DNA from: Afipia massiliensis
GTDB taxonomy: Bacteria; Pseudomonadota; Alphaproteobacteria; Rhizobiales; Xanthobacteraceae
Direction: 5' to 3'
Length of the DNA: 64,000 bases
NCBI RefSeq assembly: GCF_014203115.1
Contig: NZ_JACHIJ010000001.1
Span: forward strand, 744,001 to 808,000
The stretch's first letter is position 1; each line of letters starts with the position of its first letter. The notes beneath the pieces are model-generated. The model did no database searches, was not told the DNA's origin, and was given only the letters and a program-made list of their open reading frames with translations. A program made the translations under genes and the position numbers. Shown here piece by piece: positions 34,507 to 43,786 of this stretch.

Positions 34507-36099
34507 ATGGACTGGTCGCAATATCCGATTCCAGCAATGCGGCTGGAAACCCGTTTCGGCGATCGCGTCGTGCCTGCCTTCGAGAACCGGCCGGCGAATA
34601 TCTGGGCGATGGTCGCCGATGCGGCCGCACGACATCCCGACAGCGACGCCCTGATCTGCGGCGTTGAGCGGATGACATGGCGCGAGGTCGCGCAGAAATC
34701 CATGCAGATCGCGGCGGGCTTCAAGGAAATCGGTCTGAAGCCCGGCGACCGGATCGCGCTGCTGCTCGGCAACCGCAACGAATTCGTGCTGGCGCTGTTT
34801 GGCGCAGCCCATCTCGGCCTCGTGAGCGTAATGCTGAGCACGCGCCAGCAAAAGCCCGAGATCGCCTACGTCCTGACCGACTGCGGCGCGAAGCTTCTCA
34901 TTTATGAAGACGCCATGGCAGACCGCCTGCCCGATCAACTCGAACTTCCGGAGTTGCTTCACCGCGTGTCGATCAGCCCCACCGAGGGCGCACTGGCGTT
35001 TCAGGATCTTGTCGCAACCGACGCCTCGCAATCACCGGCAGCAGTGGACGAGCAGGATACCGCGATGATCCTGTACACGTCGGGGACGACGGGGAGACCC
35101 AAAGGCGCGATGCTGGCGCATTGCAATCTGATCCATTCGGCGATGGTGTATGAAGCCTGCCTCGAACTGACCCACAAGGACCGCTCGATCGCCGCCGTTC
35201 CGCTCGCGCATGTCACCGGCATCGCGGCCAATATCATGAGCATGGCGCGTTGCGCCGGTGCGCTCATCATCGTGCCGGAGTTCAAAGCCGCGGAGTACCT
35301 GAATATCGCTTCGCGCGAACGCGCCACACAGACGGTGATGGTGCCGGCGATGTATAATCTGTGCCTGCTGCAGGCCGATTTCGACTCTTATGACCTGTCG
35401 GCCTGGCGAGTCGGTGGCTATGGTGGCGCGCCGATGCCGGTCGCAACCATCCAGAAACTCGCGGAGAAACTTCCCGGGTTGAAGCTGGTCAATGCCTACG
35501 GATCGACCGAAACATCATCCCCTTCAACCGTCATGCCGCCGGAATTCACCGCGAGCCACGGCGACAGCGTCGGCCTGCCCTGCCCCGGTGCACATATCAT
35601 GGTGATGAGCGCCGACGGACGCGAACTACCGCGCGGCGAAGTCGGCGAACTCTGGATCCACGGCGGATCGGTCATCAAGGGCTACTGGAACAATCCGCGC
35701 GCGACGGCGGAGAGCTTTACCGCCGGTTACTGGCATTCCGGCGACCTCGGCTCGATCGACGAGCAGAACTTCGTGCGCGTGTTCGACCGGCAGAAGGACA
35801 TGATCAACCGCGGCGGTCTCAAGATCTATTCGGCGGAAGTCGAGTCGGTGCTCGCCGGTCATCCCGCAGTGATCGAAAGCGCCATCGTCGCGCGCCCCTG
35901 CCCGGTGCTGGGCGAGCGCGTTCATGCCGTTGTGGTGGTCCGCTCGGAGATCGATTCGCCGACGCTGCGTTCATGGTGCGCCGAACGCATGTCGGATTAC
36001 AAAGTCCCTGAGACCATCTCGATCGGTACCGAGCCGCTGCCGCGCAATGCCAACGGCAAGGTCATGAAGAAGAACCTGCGCGACAGCCTGACGGGCTAA
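34507..36099 (+). CDS. Acyl-CoA ligase (class I adenylate-forming enzyme)
   Basis: 530 aa. ATP-site P-loop YTSGTTGRPKGAML, NAYGSTETSSPS (A5 motif), YWHSGDLGSID (A7) and VFDRQKDMINRGGLKIYSAEVE (A8 hinge), with the catalytic Lys in NANGKVMKK near the C-terminus. It activates a carboxylic acid to its CoA thioester via an acyl-AMP. It follows the Liv-type transporter by 27 bases, so it probably activates the imported substrate. Substrate class (fatty, aromatic or branched acid) cannot be fixed from sequence. Confidence 0.9.
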   Translation: MDWSQYPIPAMRLETRFGDRVVPAFENRPANIWAMVADAAARHPDSDALICGVERMTWREVAQKSMQIAAGFKEIGLKPGDRIALLLGNRNEFVLALFGAAHLGLVSVMLSTRQQKPEIAYVLTDCGAKLLIYEDAMADRLPDQLELPELLHRVSISPTEGALAFQDLVATDASQSPAAVDEQDTAMILYTSGTTGRPKGAMLAHCNLIHSAMVYEACLELTHKDRSIAAVPLAHVTGIAANIMSMARCAGALIIVPEFKAAEYLNIASRERATQTVMVPAMYNLCLLQADFDSYDLSAWRVGGYGGAPMPVATIQKLAEKLPGLKLVNAYGSTETSSPSTVMPPEFTASHGDSVGLPCPGAHIMVMSADGRELPRGEVGELWIHGGSVIKGYWNNPRATAESFTAGYWHSGDLGSIDEQNFVRVFDRQKDMINRGGLKIYSAEVESVLAGHPAVIESAIVARPCPVLGERVHAVVVVRSEIDSPTLRSWCAERMSDYKVPETISIGTEPLPRNANGKVMKKNLRDSLTG

Positions 36100-36148
36100 G
36101 CGTCCCTGCGGGCAGCAGGACGCCGGGAACGATTCGCAGCGAGCGCGC

Positions 36149-36922
36149 TCAGCGCTCGGCGAACGCCTTCTCGACCACGAAATCGGCTGGCTCGCCGTGA
36201 TTGCCTTCAACGAAGCCGCGATCCATCAAGAGCTTCTTGGTGTCCAGCAGCAGCGCCGGGCTTCCGCACATCATGACGCGATCTTTGGCCGAATCGAGGT
36301 CAGGCAGCGAAATGTCGGAGAACAGCTTGCCCGAGGTGATCAGGTCGGTGATGCGGCCGCGATTGCGGAACGGATCGCGCGTAACGGTCGGATAATAGAT
36401 GAGCTGCGCGCGCACCATGTCGCCGATCATCTCGTCCTGCGGCAGCTTCTCGGTGATCAGTTCACCGTAGGCCAATTCCCTGACGTGACGGCAGCCGTGC
36501 AGCAGCACGACCTTCTCGAAACGCTCGTAGGTCTCGGGGTCCTTGATGACGCTCAGGAACGGCGCGAGGCCGGTGCCGGTGCCGATCAGATAGAGATTGC
36601 GGCCGTCGGTGAGGTTGTCGATCACCAGCGTCCCGGTCGCCTTGCGGCTGACGATGATCTCATCGCCTTCCTTGAGGTGCTGAAGGCGCGAGGTCAGCGG
36701 GCCGTCGGCGACCTTGATCGAAAAGAATTCGAGGTTCTCTTCATAGTTCGCGCTCGCGACGCTGTAGGCACGCAGCAGCGGCTTCTCGTTCACCTTCAAT
36801 CCGATCATGGTGAACTCGCCATTGCGAAACCGGAACGAGGAATCGCGCGTGGTCGTGAAGCTGAAAAGATTATCGGTCCAGTGATGGACGCTGAGAACCG
36901 TTTCCTGATTGAAATTGCTCAT
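36149..36922 (-). CDS. fpr: Ferredoxin--NADP+ reductase
   Basis: 257-aa Fpr-type flavoenzyme. FAD-binding LLRAYSVASANYEENLEFF (RxYS), NADP-binding LIGTGTGLAPFLSVIKDPET and MMCGSPALL. The C-terminus ends VEKAFAER, as in bacterial subclass I reductases. ATG 36922 gives the family start MSNFNQETVLSVHHW; upstream in-frame codons are not conserved-looking. It exchanges electrons between NADPH and ferredoxin or flavodoxin. It is convergent with the ligase gene and has its own upstream region. Confidence 0.92.
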   Translation of the reverse strand: MSNFNQETVLSVHHWTDNLFSFTTTRDSSFRFRNGEFTMIGLKVNEKPLLRAYSVASANYEENLEFFSIKVADGPLTSRLQHLKEGDEIIVSRKATGTLVIDNLTDGRNLYLIGTGTGLAPFLSVIKDPETYERFEKVVLLHGCRHVRELAYGELITEKLPQDEMIGDMVRAQLIYYPTVTRDPFRNRGRITDLITSGKLFSDISLPDLDSAKDRVMMCGSPALLLDTKKLLMDRGFVEGNHGEPADFVVEKAFAER

Positions 36923-37168
36923 AACCGGACCCATGCTCTTGCAATCGGTGAGCGCACAATCGCCGGACTTGCGGGCGATCACGCCTCACGCAGAACTTCT
37001 CGCCAATGAATTTTGCTGGATGGCCTGCCTTGCAGGCGAAGACGGCGGCAGCATTCACGACGCCGGTGAAATAGCCGAATTTCCGTTTCTGGTCAATTAC
37101 ATACCGCGCCTGCGTCATGCCCCAAGGGCAGACCCGCGTTGCATTCTAAGATCATGATCCGGAGGAGA

Positions 37169-37204
37169 AATTTCCTCCCGCACAGAGCCTGCCGGGAGGA
37201 AATT
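37169..37204 (-). terminator. Perfect 12-bp hairpin, second of two terminator-like structures
   Basis: AATTTCCTCCCG (37169-37180) pairs with CGGGAGGAAATT (37193-37204) around a 12-base loop. Downstream on the minus strand the sequence runs into TTTCTCC. It is probably a back-up terminator for the mvaA / binding-protein transcript. Confidence 0.65.
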
Positions 37205-37231
37205 ACACTCAATCTAAACGCCCGGATAACT

Positions 37232-37254
37232 GCGGCTGAGCAGCGCTCAGCCGC
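37232..37254 (-). terminator. GC-rich hairpin directly after the orphan Liv binding protein
   Basis: GCGGCTGAGC (37232-37241) pairs perfectly with GCTCAGCCGC (37245-37254) around AGC, starting 12 bases past the minus-strand stop codon. No long U-run follows, so the next hairpin may complete termination. Confidence 0.65.
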
Positions 37255-37265
37255 GGCAACCGGTC

Positions 37266-38486
37266 TTACTTCTTCACCATCGCGCAGTTGCCCTCGCTCA
37301 TCGGCCGGAAAGCTTCCGCCGCGGGGATCGTCTCAACCAGCTTGTAGAAATCCCAGGGGGCCTTGGATTCGGCCGGTGTCTTCACCTGGAACAGATACAT
37401 GTTGTGGATGTGCCGGCCGTCTTCACGGATCGTGCCCTCGCCGAACAGCGGGTCTTTCGACGGCATCGCCTTCATCTTGGCGACAACCGCCTGCCCGTCC
37501 GTCGTGTTCGCAGCGGCCGCTGCGCGCAGATAATGCAGCGTGCCGGCATAGACGCCCGCCTGAATGGCGGTCGGACGCCGTCCACCGCCAACAATCGCGG
37601 TGAAGCGATCAGCGAACTTGCGCGTGCCTTCGTTGGTATCCCAATAGAAGCCCTCAGTCAGATAGAGACCCTTCGCGCCCTGCAGCCCTATGGCGTTGAC
37701 GTCCGTGACCTGCATCAGAAGCGCCGCAAGCTCCTGCCCGCCGGCCTGAATGCCGAACTCGGACGCCTGCTTCACGGAGTTGACTGTGTCGCCGACCGCA
37801 TTGGCAAGCGCAACAATCTTGGCCTTGCTGGCCTGTGCCTGCAGCAGGAACGACGAGAAGTCCGATGCGCCGGGCGGATGCCGCACGCTGCCCAGCAGCT
37901 TTCCGTTTTGCGCCTTCACGACATCGGACGCATCCTTTTCGAGCGAATGGCCGAAGGCATAGTCCGCGGTAACGAAGAACCACGAGTCCTTCTTCGCCTT
38001 CAGCAACGCCAGCGCCGTTCCATGCGCCAGCGCCCAGGTGTCGTAGGTCCAGTGCACGGTGTTCGGCGAGCACTTCTCGCCGGTCAGCAGCGATGAGCCG
38101 GGGCCAGATGCAATGAACGCGGTCTTCGAGCCGCGAGTGGCTTCCTGCACCGCCAGCGCCACCGACGAGAACGGCACGTCGAGAATGGCGTCGATCTTGT
38201 CGACGTCCATCCAGCGCCGCGCCAGCGCGCCGCCGATGTCCGCCTTGTTCTGGTGATCCGCCTGAACGAGTTCAACCTTGATGTCCGGCTTCTCGGCCTT
38301 GAAGTCCTCGACCGCGAGACGCGCCGCGGCAACCGAACCTGCGCCGGTGGAATCGGTCGCGATGCCGGTGAGATCGGTCAACACGCCAAGCTTGACGGTG
38401 TTGTTGGCGATCTGTGCGCTTGCCGGAGCCATGAGCGCCAGCAGCATCGCTGCGCCCGCCAGAAAATCCGATTTCGATTTTAGCAT
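37266..38486 (-). CDS. Orphan Liv-type ABC substrate-binding protein beside HMG-CoA reductase
   Basis: 406-aa periplasmic binding protein: signal peptide to about APASA (residue 24), then VKLGVLTDLTGIATDSTGAG, IDAILDVPFSSVALAVQEAT, and DSWFFVTADYAFGHSLEKDA in the hinge/lobe 2. Two cysteines (GEKCSPNT and EGNCAMVKK at the end) may form a disulfide. It follows mvaA by 53 bases on the same strand and has no permease genes of its own on this strand. It probably feeds a permease set encoded nearby (31192-34479 or 42931-46150). Confidence 0.88.
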   Translation of the reverse strand: MLKSKSDFLAGAAMLLALMAPASAQIANNTVKLGVLTDLTGIATDSTGAGSVAAARLAVEDFKAEKPDIKVELVQADHQNKADIGGALARRWMDVDKIDAILDVPFSSVALAVQEATRGSKTAFIASGPGSSLLTGEKCSPNTVHWTYDTWALAHGTALALLKAKKDSWFFVTADYAFGHSLEKDASDVVKAQNGKLLGSVRHPPGASDFSSFLLQAQASKAKIVALANAVGDTVNSVKQASEFGIQAGGQELAALLMQVTDVNAIGLQGAKGLYLTEGFYWDTNEGTRKFADRFTAIVGGGRRPTAIQAGVYAGTLHYLRAAAAANTTDGQAVVAKMKAMPSKDPLFGEGTIREDGRHIHNMYLFQVKTPAESKAPWDFYKLVETIPAAEAFRPMSEGNCAMVKK

Positions 38487-38539
38487 TATATCCTCCCGGT
38501 TGAATTTCTTATGTGGTTGTCCGGTCTCGCCGGAATTGC

Positions 38540-39823
38540 TTAGCGTCGAATCGTTTCCAAAATCTCCTGCGCGACGTCGATACGCACCGTTGCGCGCTCG
38601 ACCAACACTTTCGCAACAGCCTCGACCTCATCGCCGACAGCGCCGGCCATGATCGCGATGTTCTGTGCATGAAGCGCCATGTGACCGGACTGGATGCCCA
38701 CCGTGGCGAGCGCCTTCAGCGCCGAGAAATTCTGCGCAAGCCCCACCGCCGCGATGATGCGCGCCAGCCGCTCTGCCGTGGTCACGCCGAGAATCTTCAG
38801 GCACGCCTGCGCAGTTGGATGAATCTTGGTCGCGCCGCCGATCAGGCCAACCGCCAGCGGCAGTTCGATGGAGCCAGAGAGATCGCCGTCCTTGTTGACC
38901 TCGTAGCGCGTCAGGCTCGTGTAGCGCCCGCCGCGCGCGGCATAGGCATGCGCGCCTGCTTCCACCGCGCGGGTGTCATTGCCGGTCGCGAGGATCACCG
39001 CGCTGATGCCGTTCATGATGCCTTTGTTGTGCGTGGCCGCGCGATACGGATCGGCTTCGGCGAACTGATACGCGCTGATGATGCCGTCGCGCACGCTTTC
39101 CCCGCCGATGTCGGCGAGCTTCCACACCGCGTGCGCCCGCGCTAGCCGCCGGTCCGCCAAATTGGAGAGGATGCGCAGGAACACGCGCCCGCCGCTCCAT
39201 GTGGCGATATGCGGCGCGATTTTCTCCGCCATGGTGTTGACGGCATTGGCGCCCATCGCATCGCGCGTATCGACGATCAGATGCGTGATGACCATCGGCC
39301 CGCCCAGCGTATCGAGAATCCGCACCTCGACATCGCGGAAGCCGCCGCCAAGTTTCACCAGCAGCGGATCGCAGGCGTCGCAGATCGCCTTGATCTCGTC
39401 ACGCTTTTCCAGAAGCCGCAGCCGCGCAGCATATGGGTCGGACACATCGACGGCCTGGACCTGCGCGATCATCAGCGTGCCGGATACAGAGGTCGTAAAG
39501 CCCGCGTCATAGGTCTGGCGCGCGGCGTTGCAGACCGCGGCGACGACGGAGGATTCCTCGGTCGCCATCGGGATCAGCACGTCTTCGCCATCGACCTTGA
39601 CGTTGGTCGCGATGCCGATCGGCACATTCATCGTGGCGACGACATTTTCGATCATCTTGTCCGCAAGCTGCGGAGACAGATTGCCCATGTCGGCAAGATG
39701 AGCTGTGGTCGCAGGATCGAGCCCCGCGAACGAAGCCACGAGATCAAGCCGTTCCTGCGGCGACTTGCGGTGAAATCCGGCGATCCGCGAACTGCGGTTC
39801 GCGCCATGCTTGGCGAAAGTCAT
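38540..39823 (-). CDS. mvaA: Hydroxymethylglutaryl-CoA reductase, class II (degradative type)
   Basis: 427 aa, nearly the length of Pseudomonas mevalonii MvaA. Catalytic residues are at K267 (THNKGIM), D283 (TGNDTRAVEA) and H381 (SGHMALHA), with Glu in MATEESSVVAA (89/90). The Lys, Asp and His numbers coincide with those known for MvaA. The NAD-site motif DAMGANAVNT is at 188-197. In mevalonate users the enzyme oxidises mevalonate to HMG-CoA with NAD. No isoprenoid mevalonate-pathway genes are near, which supports catabolism. It is followed by an orphan Liv binding protein and divergent from a MocR regulator. Confidence 0.94.
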   Translation of the reverse strand: MTFAKHGANRSSRIAGFHRKSPQERLDLVASFAGLDPATTAHLADMGNLSPQLADKMIENVVATMNVPIGIATNVKVDGEDVLIPMATEESSVVAAVCNAARQTYDAGFTTSVSGTLMIAQVQAVDVSDPYAARLRLLEKRDEIKAICDACDPLLVKLGGGFRDVEVRILDTLGGPMVITHLIVDTRDAMGANAVNTMAEKIAPHIATWSGGRVFLRILSNLADRRLARAHAVWKLADIGGESVRDGIISAYQFAEADPYRAATHNKGIMNGISAVILATGNDTRAVEAGAHAYAARGGRYTSLTRYEVNKDGDLSGSIELPLAVGLIGGATKIHPTAQACLKILGVTTAERLARIIAAVGLAQNFSALKALATVGIQSGHMALHAQNIAIMAGAVGDEVEAVAKVLVERATVRIDVAQEILETIRR

Positions 39824-39879
39824 TCTTTAGCGTCTCCCAGACCGAAGTCCTCTTGAGGGGATTCTCGGCCGCGGAAACT

Positions 39880-39956
39880 GTATGGTGACGGGGGTACGCC
39901 ACAAGGAACACTTTGCACAATTTCAGGAAGGTCCGTACCATTCGCAACATGGGTAC
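39880..39956. promoter_or_regulatory. Candidate MocR operator array between mvaA and the MocR gene
   Basis: Related half-sites cluster here: GTATGGT (39880-39886), GGGGTAC (39891-39897), GTACCAT (39935-39941) and ATGGGTAC (39949-39956). The last two form an inverted repeat with a 7-base spacer. MocR/GabR regulators bind such repeated TACCAT-like boxes near their own and target promoters. The ATGGGTAC box contains the MocR ATG itself, so binding could block that start directly. Confidence 0.5.
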
Positions 39957-41355
39957 AGTTCATCATCTCGGCCGCGGAACAACGCGATCGCGCGTCGAGA
40001 CCATCGTTGATGCGATCATTGCGCGGATCGAGCGCGGCGCGATCCGGCCCGGCGAACGCCTGCCGTCGATCCGCGACGCGTCGAAACTGTTCGGTGCATC
40101 AAAGAATACCATCGTCGATGCCTATGACCGGCTGGTCGCATCGGGGCAGATCGAGAGCAAACCCGGCTCCGGCTTTTACGTATCGATGCATCGTCCCAAG
40201 CGCGCGGAGACAACCGAACCCGCCAAGGTCGAGGCCGTCGACAGCGTCTGGCTGCTGCGCGAGCAACTCGAAAAGCGTTACGAGGTTCGTGTCGGGGATG
40301 GACGGCCGCCGGCGGCGTGGATGGAAGGCTCGGAGGTCGGACCATACCTGCGACCGGTCAGCCGGCCTGGGAAGCGTAATCTGCCCGAGAGCTATGGCAG
40401 TCCCTACGGCCTGTTGCCGCTGCGCCAACGCATCGCGGGCTTGCTGGCCGAGCGATCGATCGGCGCGGAGCCGACGCAGGTTCTTTTGACTCAAGGCGCG
40501 AACGACGCGCTCGACATGATCGTGCGTCAGTTTGTCGAGCCGGGCGACCCCGTTCTCGTTGACAGCCCCGGCTATTATCCGCTGTTCGGCAAGCTGCGGC
40601 TGGCCAAGGCGCGGCTGATCGGCGTGCGGCGAACCGCCGACGGGCCCGACCCGGACGATCTCGCGGCCAAGGCGGCCAGCTCCGGCGCGCGGATGTTCTT
40701 CACGCAATCGCTGGCGCACAATCCGACCGGCTGCTCGATCACGCTCCCGGTCGCCTACCGCCTGCTGCGCACCGCGACGGAGTACAATTTGCGCATCGTC
40801 GATTCGGATCCGTTCGCCGACGTGCTGTCGAACACCAGTCCTCGCCTCGCCGCGCTCGACCAGCTCGACCGCGTGATCTATGTCGGCACTTTCGCCAAGA
40901 CTCTCTCCGCCAGTCTGAGGTCGGGATACATCGCGGCCAACGCCGACACCGTCGCGCGGCTGGCCGATCTCAAGATGATCACGCGCGCCAACAGTTCGGT
41001 TTATATCGAGCAGATCATCTACGACCTGATGACCAGCGGGCGCTATCGCGGCCATCTCAAGCGGCTGACCGGCCGCATCGAAGCGGCCACGCGCCAGGCC
41101 AACGACACATTGTCACGCCTTGGCCTGCCGGTATTCGGCCAGCCGCGCGGCGGATTTTATATGTGGTGCGAACTGCCCGGACATATCGATGACACGCAAC
41201 TGTCGCGCGTCGCCGCCGAGCGCAGCATCCTGCTCGCGCCGGGTTCAGCGTTCAATCCGGACGCGATGCCTGCTCGCCCCGCGATGCGCGTTAATATCGC
41301 GCATGTCGGCGATCCGCGGTTCGCAAGTTTCATGGCCGAACATCAAGCACCATAA
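39913..41355 (+). CDS. MocR-type regulator (GntR HTH fused to aminotransferase-like PLP domain)
   Basis: 480 aa from TTG 39913 (AAGGA lies five bases upstream), or 468 aa from ATG 39949, which has no close ribosome site and may be used leaderless. The N-terminal winged HTH has RPGERLPSIRDASKLFGASKNTIVDAYDRL and SGFYVS. The fold-type I aminotransferase-like domain has LLTQGANDALDMIV, SLAHNPTGCSI and the PLP lysine in GTFAKTLSASLRSGYI (K329 from TTG). It lies between mvaA (divergent) and a Liv-type operon and is the obvious candidate to control both. The effector may be an amino acid or aldehyde, so it need not be mevalonate. Confidence 0.9.
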   Translation: MHNFRKVRTIRNMGTVHHLGRGTTRSRVETIVDAIIARIERGAIRPGERLPSIRDASKLFGASKNTIVDAYDRLVASGQIESKPGSGFYVSMHRPKRAETTEPAKVEAVDSVWLLREQLEKRYEVRVGDGRPPAAWMEGSEVGPYLRPVSRPGKRNLPESYGSPYGLLPLRQRIAGLLAERSIGAEPTQVLLTQGANDALDMIVRQFVEPGDPVLVDSPGYYPLFGKLRLAKARLIGVRRTADGPDPDDLAAKAASSGARMFFTQSLAHNPTGCSITLPVAYRLLRTATEYNLRIVDSDPFADVLSNTSPRLAALDQLDRVIYVGTFAKTLSASLRSGYIAANADTVARLADLKMITRANSSVYIEQIIYDLMTSGRYRGHLKRLTGRIEAATRQANDTLSRLGLPVFGQPRGGFYMWCELPGHIDDTQLSRVAAERSILLAPGSAFNPDAMPARPAMRVNIAHVGDPRFASFMAEHQAP

Positions 41356-41593
41356 AGCATCCAGTGCGGTGCGCCGTTGTACGCACAGCGGCCAACGGTA
41401 AAGACGCTCCATTTTTTTGGCGTCGCAACATTAACACGCACCAATTTTGTTCCGGCCCGCTCGAATTCTGTTTCAAACAACCGCTCGCTGCAATCATCCG
41501 ATCTTTGCTTGACTTGAACTTCTCCGGCCAGCAGTCTGTCGGCTCAAATAAAAAGCACCGAACACGAATTCGGATGCATCAGGGAGAAACGTC

Positions 41594-42811
41594 ATGAAGT
41601 CATTTCTCAGCCTTCTCGCAACAGCGAGCATCGTCAGCGCTGGCACCCTACTCGGCCCCGTTCCAGCTTCCGCCCAGCAACCCATCAAGATCGGCGTTCC
41701 AACCTCGGTCCAGCTTCAGGTCGGACGCGACACGCAGAACGCCATTAAGATGGCTATCGAGGACATCAACAGCAAAGGCGGCCTCGTCGGCCGCAAACTT
41801 GAAATGGTTGTCGCGGATGAAACCGAGAACCCCGAACAGGGCATCGCGGCGATCAAGAAGCTCACAGCCGACGACAAGGTCGATGTGCTGATCGGCGGTT
41901 ACACCAGCGGCGTGACGCTGGCCCAGTTGCCCCACATTGCCAACGCGAAGACGATCTACCTTGGAGTTGGCGCGGCATCTCCCGCGATCACCGCGAAGGT
42001 GAAAGCCGACTACGAGAACTACAAGTATATCTTCCGGGTTTCTCCGATCCACGCCGGCCATCAGGCCCGCGCGCTGGTCGATTTCATCGGCGGCAAGCTC
42101 AAGGGCGAGATGGGACTGAAGAAGATTGCCATCGTCGGAGAGAACGCCAAGTGGGTGCAGGATCTGGTGCCGATCCTGAAGAAGGGCGCGGTCGAGGGCG
42201 GCACCGAGGTGCCGATGGCCGAATTCTTCGACACCTCGACGTCGGACTTCTCGCCATTGTTCGCCAAGGTCAAGGCCAGCGGCGCACAGTATCTGATCGT
42301 CATCCTGTCGCATGCGTCGTCGGACATTTTCGTCAAGCAGTGGCATGACGCGCAGGTGCCGATTCCGATCGGCGGCATCGACGTCAAGAGCCAGGACGCC
42401 GACTTCTTCACCCGCGTGAGCGGCAAGGCGCTGTCCGAAACCGTCGGCCTGTTCGCGACCCGCGCCCCGCTGACGCCCAAGACGATTCCGTTCTGGGACG
42501 AGTTCGTGAAGCGCTATGGCACGGCGCCTGTCTACACCGGCGTCGGCGCCTACGACGCAATCTACGTCTACGCAGAAGCCGTGAAGCGCGCCAACTCGGT
42601 CGAGCCGAACGCTGTGATCAAGGAACTCGAGAAGACGGACTATGTCGGCATCGCCGGCAAGATCGTGTTCGACGAAGTCCACGATGTGAAGACGGGACCC
42701 GGCCTGCAGAACCTGCTGTTCGCGCAATGGCAGAAGGACGGCGCACGCGTCGTCGTGTGGCCGAAGGCTGCCGAAACCGGAAAGATGATCCCGCCGCCCT
42801 GGATGAACTGA
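41594..42811 (+). CDS. Liv-type ABC transporter substrate-binding protein
   Basis: 405-aa periplasmic binding protein with signal peptide to about PASA (residue 27). IKIGVPTSVQLQVGRDTQNA, INSKGGLVGRKLEMVVADET, VDVLIGGYTSGVTLAQL and SDFSPLFAKVKASGAQYLIV are typical of amide/urea/aromatic-acid binding relatives of LivK. GGGAGAAACGTC gives a good ribosome site. It heads the second Liv cassette, from which it is separated by a strong hairpin. Confidence 0.91.
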   Translation: MKSFLSLLATASIVSAGTLLGPVPASAQQPIKIGVPTSVQLQVGRDTQNAIKMAIEDINSKGGLVGRKLEMVVADETENPEQGIAAIKKLTADDKVDVLIGGYTSGVTLAQLPHIANAKTIYLGVGAASPAITAKVKADYENYKYIFRVSPIHAGHQARALVDFIGGKLKGEMGLKKIAIVGENAKWVQDLVPILKKGAVEGGTEVPMAEFFDTSTSDFSPLFAKVKASGAQYLIVILSHASSDIFVKQWHDAQVPIPIGGIDVKSQDADFFTRVSGKALSETVGLFATRAPLTPKTIPFWDEFVKRYGTAPVYTGVGAYDAIYVYAEAVKRANSVEPNAVIKELEKTDYVGIAGKIVFDEVHDVKTGPGLQNLLFAQWQKDGARVVVWPKAAETGKMIPPPWMN

Positions 42812-42828
42812 ACAGATTCACGTCGTGA

Positions 42829-42860
42829 GAACGGCGGCCGGTCACAACCGGCCGCCGTTC
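42829..42860 (+). other. Intercistronic hairpin after the Liv binding protein
   Basis: GAACGGCGGCCGGT (42829-42842) pairs perfectly with ACCGGCCGCCGTTC (42847-42860), a 14-bp stem with a CACA loop. It starts 17 bases past the stop codon and has no U-run. It probably stabilises the 3' end of the binding-protein message or partly attenuates the permease genes. Confidence 0.75.
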
Positions 42861-42930
42861 CTGAAGGCTCGCCTTCCTCTTACGCCCCGTGATCCGGTTC
42901 TGACATTCATATCCTCAGCAGCAGGCGGTT

Positions 42931-43785
42931 ATGCTCGAAATCCTGATCTATGGCGCTGTGTCCAGCGCGATCTACGCGATGCTCGCGGTGGGCTTCACGC
43001 TCATCTTCGGCGTCGCCCGCATCCTCAATCTCGCCCACGGCGCATTTTATGCACTCGGCGCGTATGCGGCTTATGTTTTCACATCCCTGCTGAACCTGCC
43101 GCTGTTCATCGCGGCACCGCTGGCCGTTCTTCTGGTCGCGGGATTTGGCGTGCTGATGGAGCGGTTTCTGGTCCGGCCGTTGCGGGCGTCGCAACTTGCC
43201 GTGCTGATGATCACGCTCGCCGTATCGCTGGCGGTCGAGCAGGCGCTGTTCATTACCTTCGGCTCCGAATATCGCAACGTCCCCTCCTTCGTCGCCGACA
43301 AGATCTCCATCGGCGGTGTCGATATCGGCGGGCAGAGATTGCTCGCCCTCGTTGCGGGCATTCTGGTGCTGCTGACACTGTGGCTCTTCATTCAGCGCAC
43401 ACGCCTCGGCGCGGCCATTCTCGCGGTGTCGCAGGACCCCGAAGCCGCGCAGTACATGGGCATTCCCACCAACCGCATTTTCTCCATCGTGATGGCGATT
43501 TCGGCGGGCACCGCGGCGCTGGCCGGCGTATTGGTCTCGCCGTTTCTCACCGTGCAGCCGACCATGGGCCTGCTGCCGATGGTGAAGGCGTTCGCCATCG
43601 TCATCGTCGGCGGACTCGGATCGATCCCCGGCAGCATCATCGCCTCGCTGATCCTCGGCTATTCCGAAACCATCGTGGCCTATCTGGTCTCGACATCGTG
43701 GACTGAACTCGTGTCCCTCGTCGCGGTCGTCGTCACCCTCATGATCAGACCGTCCGGGATTCTCGGCCGGCGGGCGGCGTTCTGA
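42931..43785 (+). CDS. livH: Branched-chain-amino-acid-type ABC permease (LivH-like)
   Basis: 284-aa membrane protein. FTLIFGVARILNLAHGAFYALGAYAAYV (near 23-50) and VIVGGLGSIPGSIIASLILG (near 225-245) define LivH. It is the first permease of the second Liv cassette, with a stop one base before the livM start. Confidence 0.91.
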   Translation: MLEILIYGAVSSAIYAMLAVGFTLIFGVARILNLAHGAFYALGAYAAYVFTSLLNLPLFIAAPLAVLLVAGFGVLMERFLVRPLRASQLAVLMITLAVSLAVEQALFITFGSEYRNVPSFVADKISIGGVDIGGQRLLALVAGILVLLTLWLFIQRTRLGAAILAVSQDPEAAQYMGIPTNRIFSIVMAISAGTAALAGVLVSPFLTVQPTMGLLPMVKAFAIVIVGGLGSIPGSIIASLILGYSETIVAYLVSTSWTELVSLVAVVVTLMIRPSGILGRRAAF

Positions 43786-43786
43786 C

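Larger units (their letters stand above)
36923..37265. other. Intergenic region with two hairpins between fpr and the orphan Liv binding protein
   Basis: About 340 bases with no gene I can support. It holds the fpr promoter region at its left end. At its right end lie two strong stem-loops (37169-37204 and 37232-37254) downstream of the minus-strand binding-protein gene. Confidence 0.6.
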
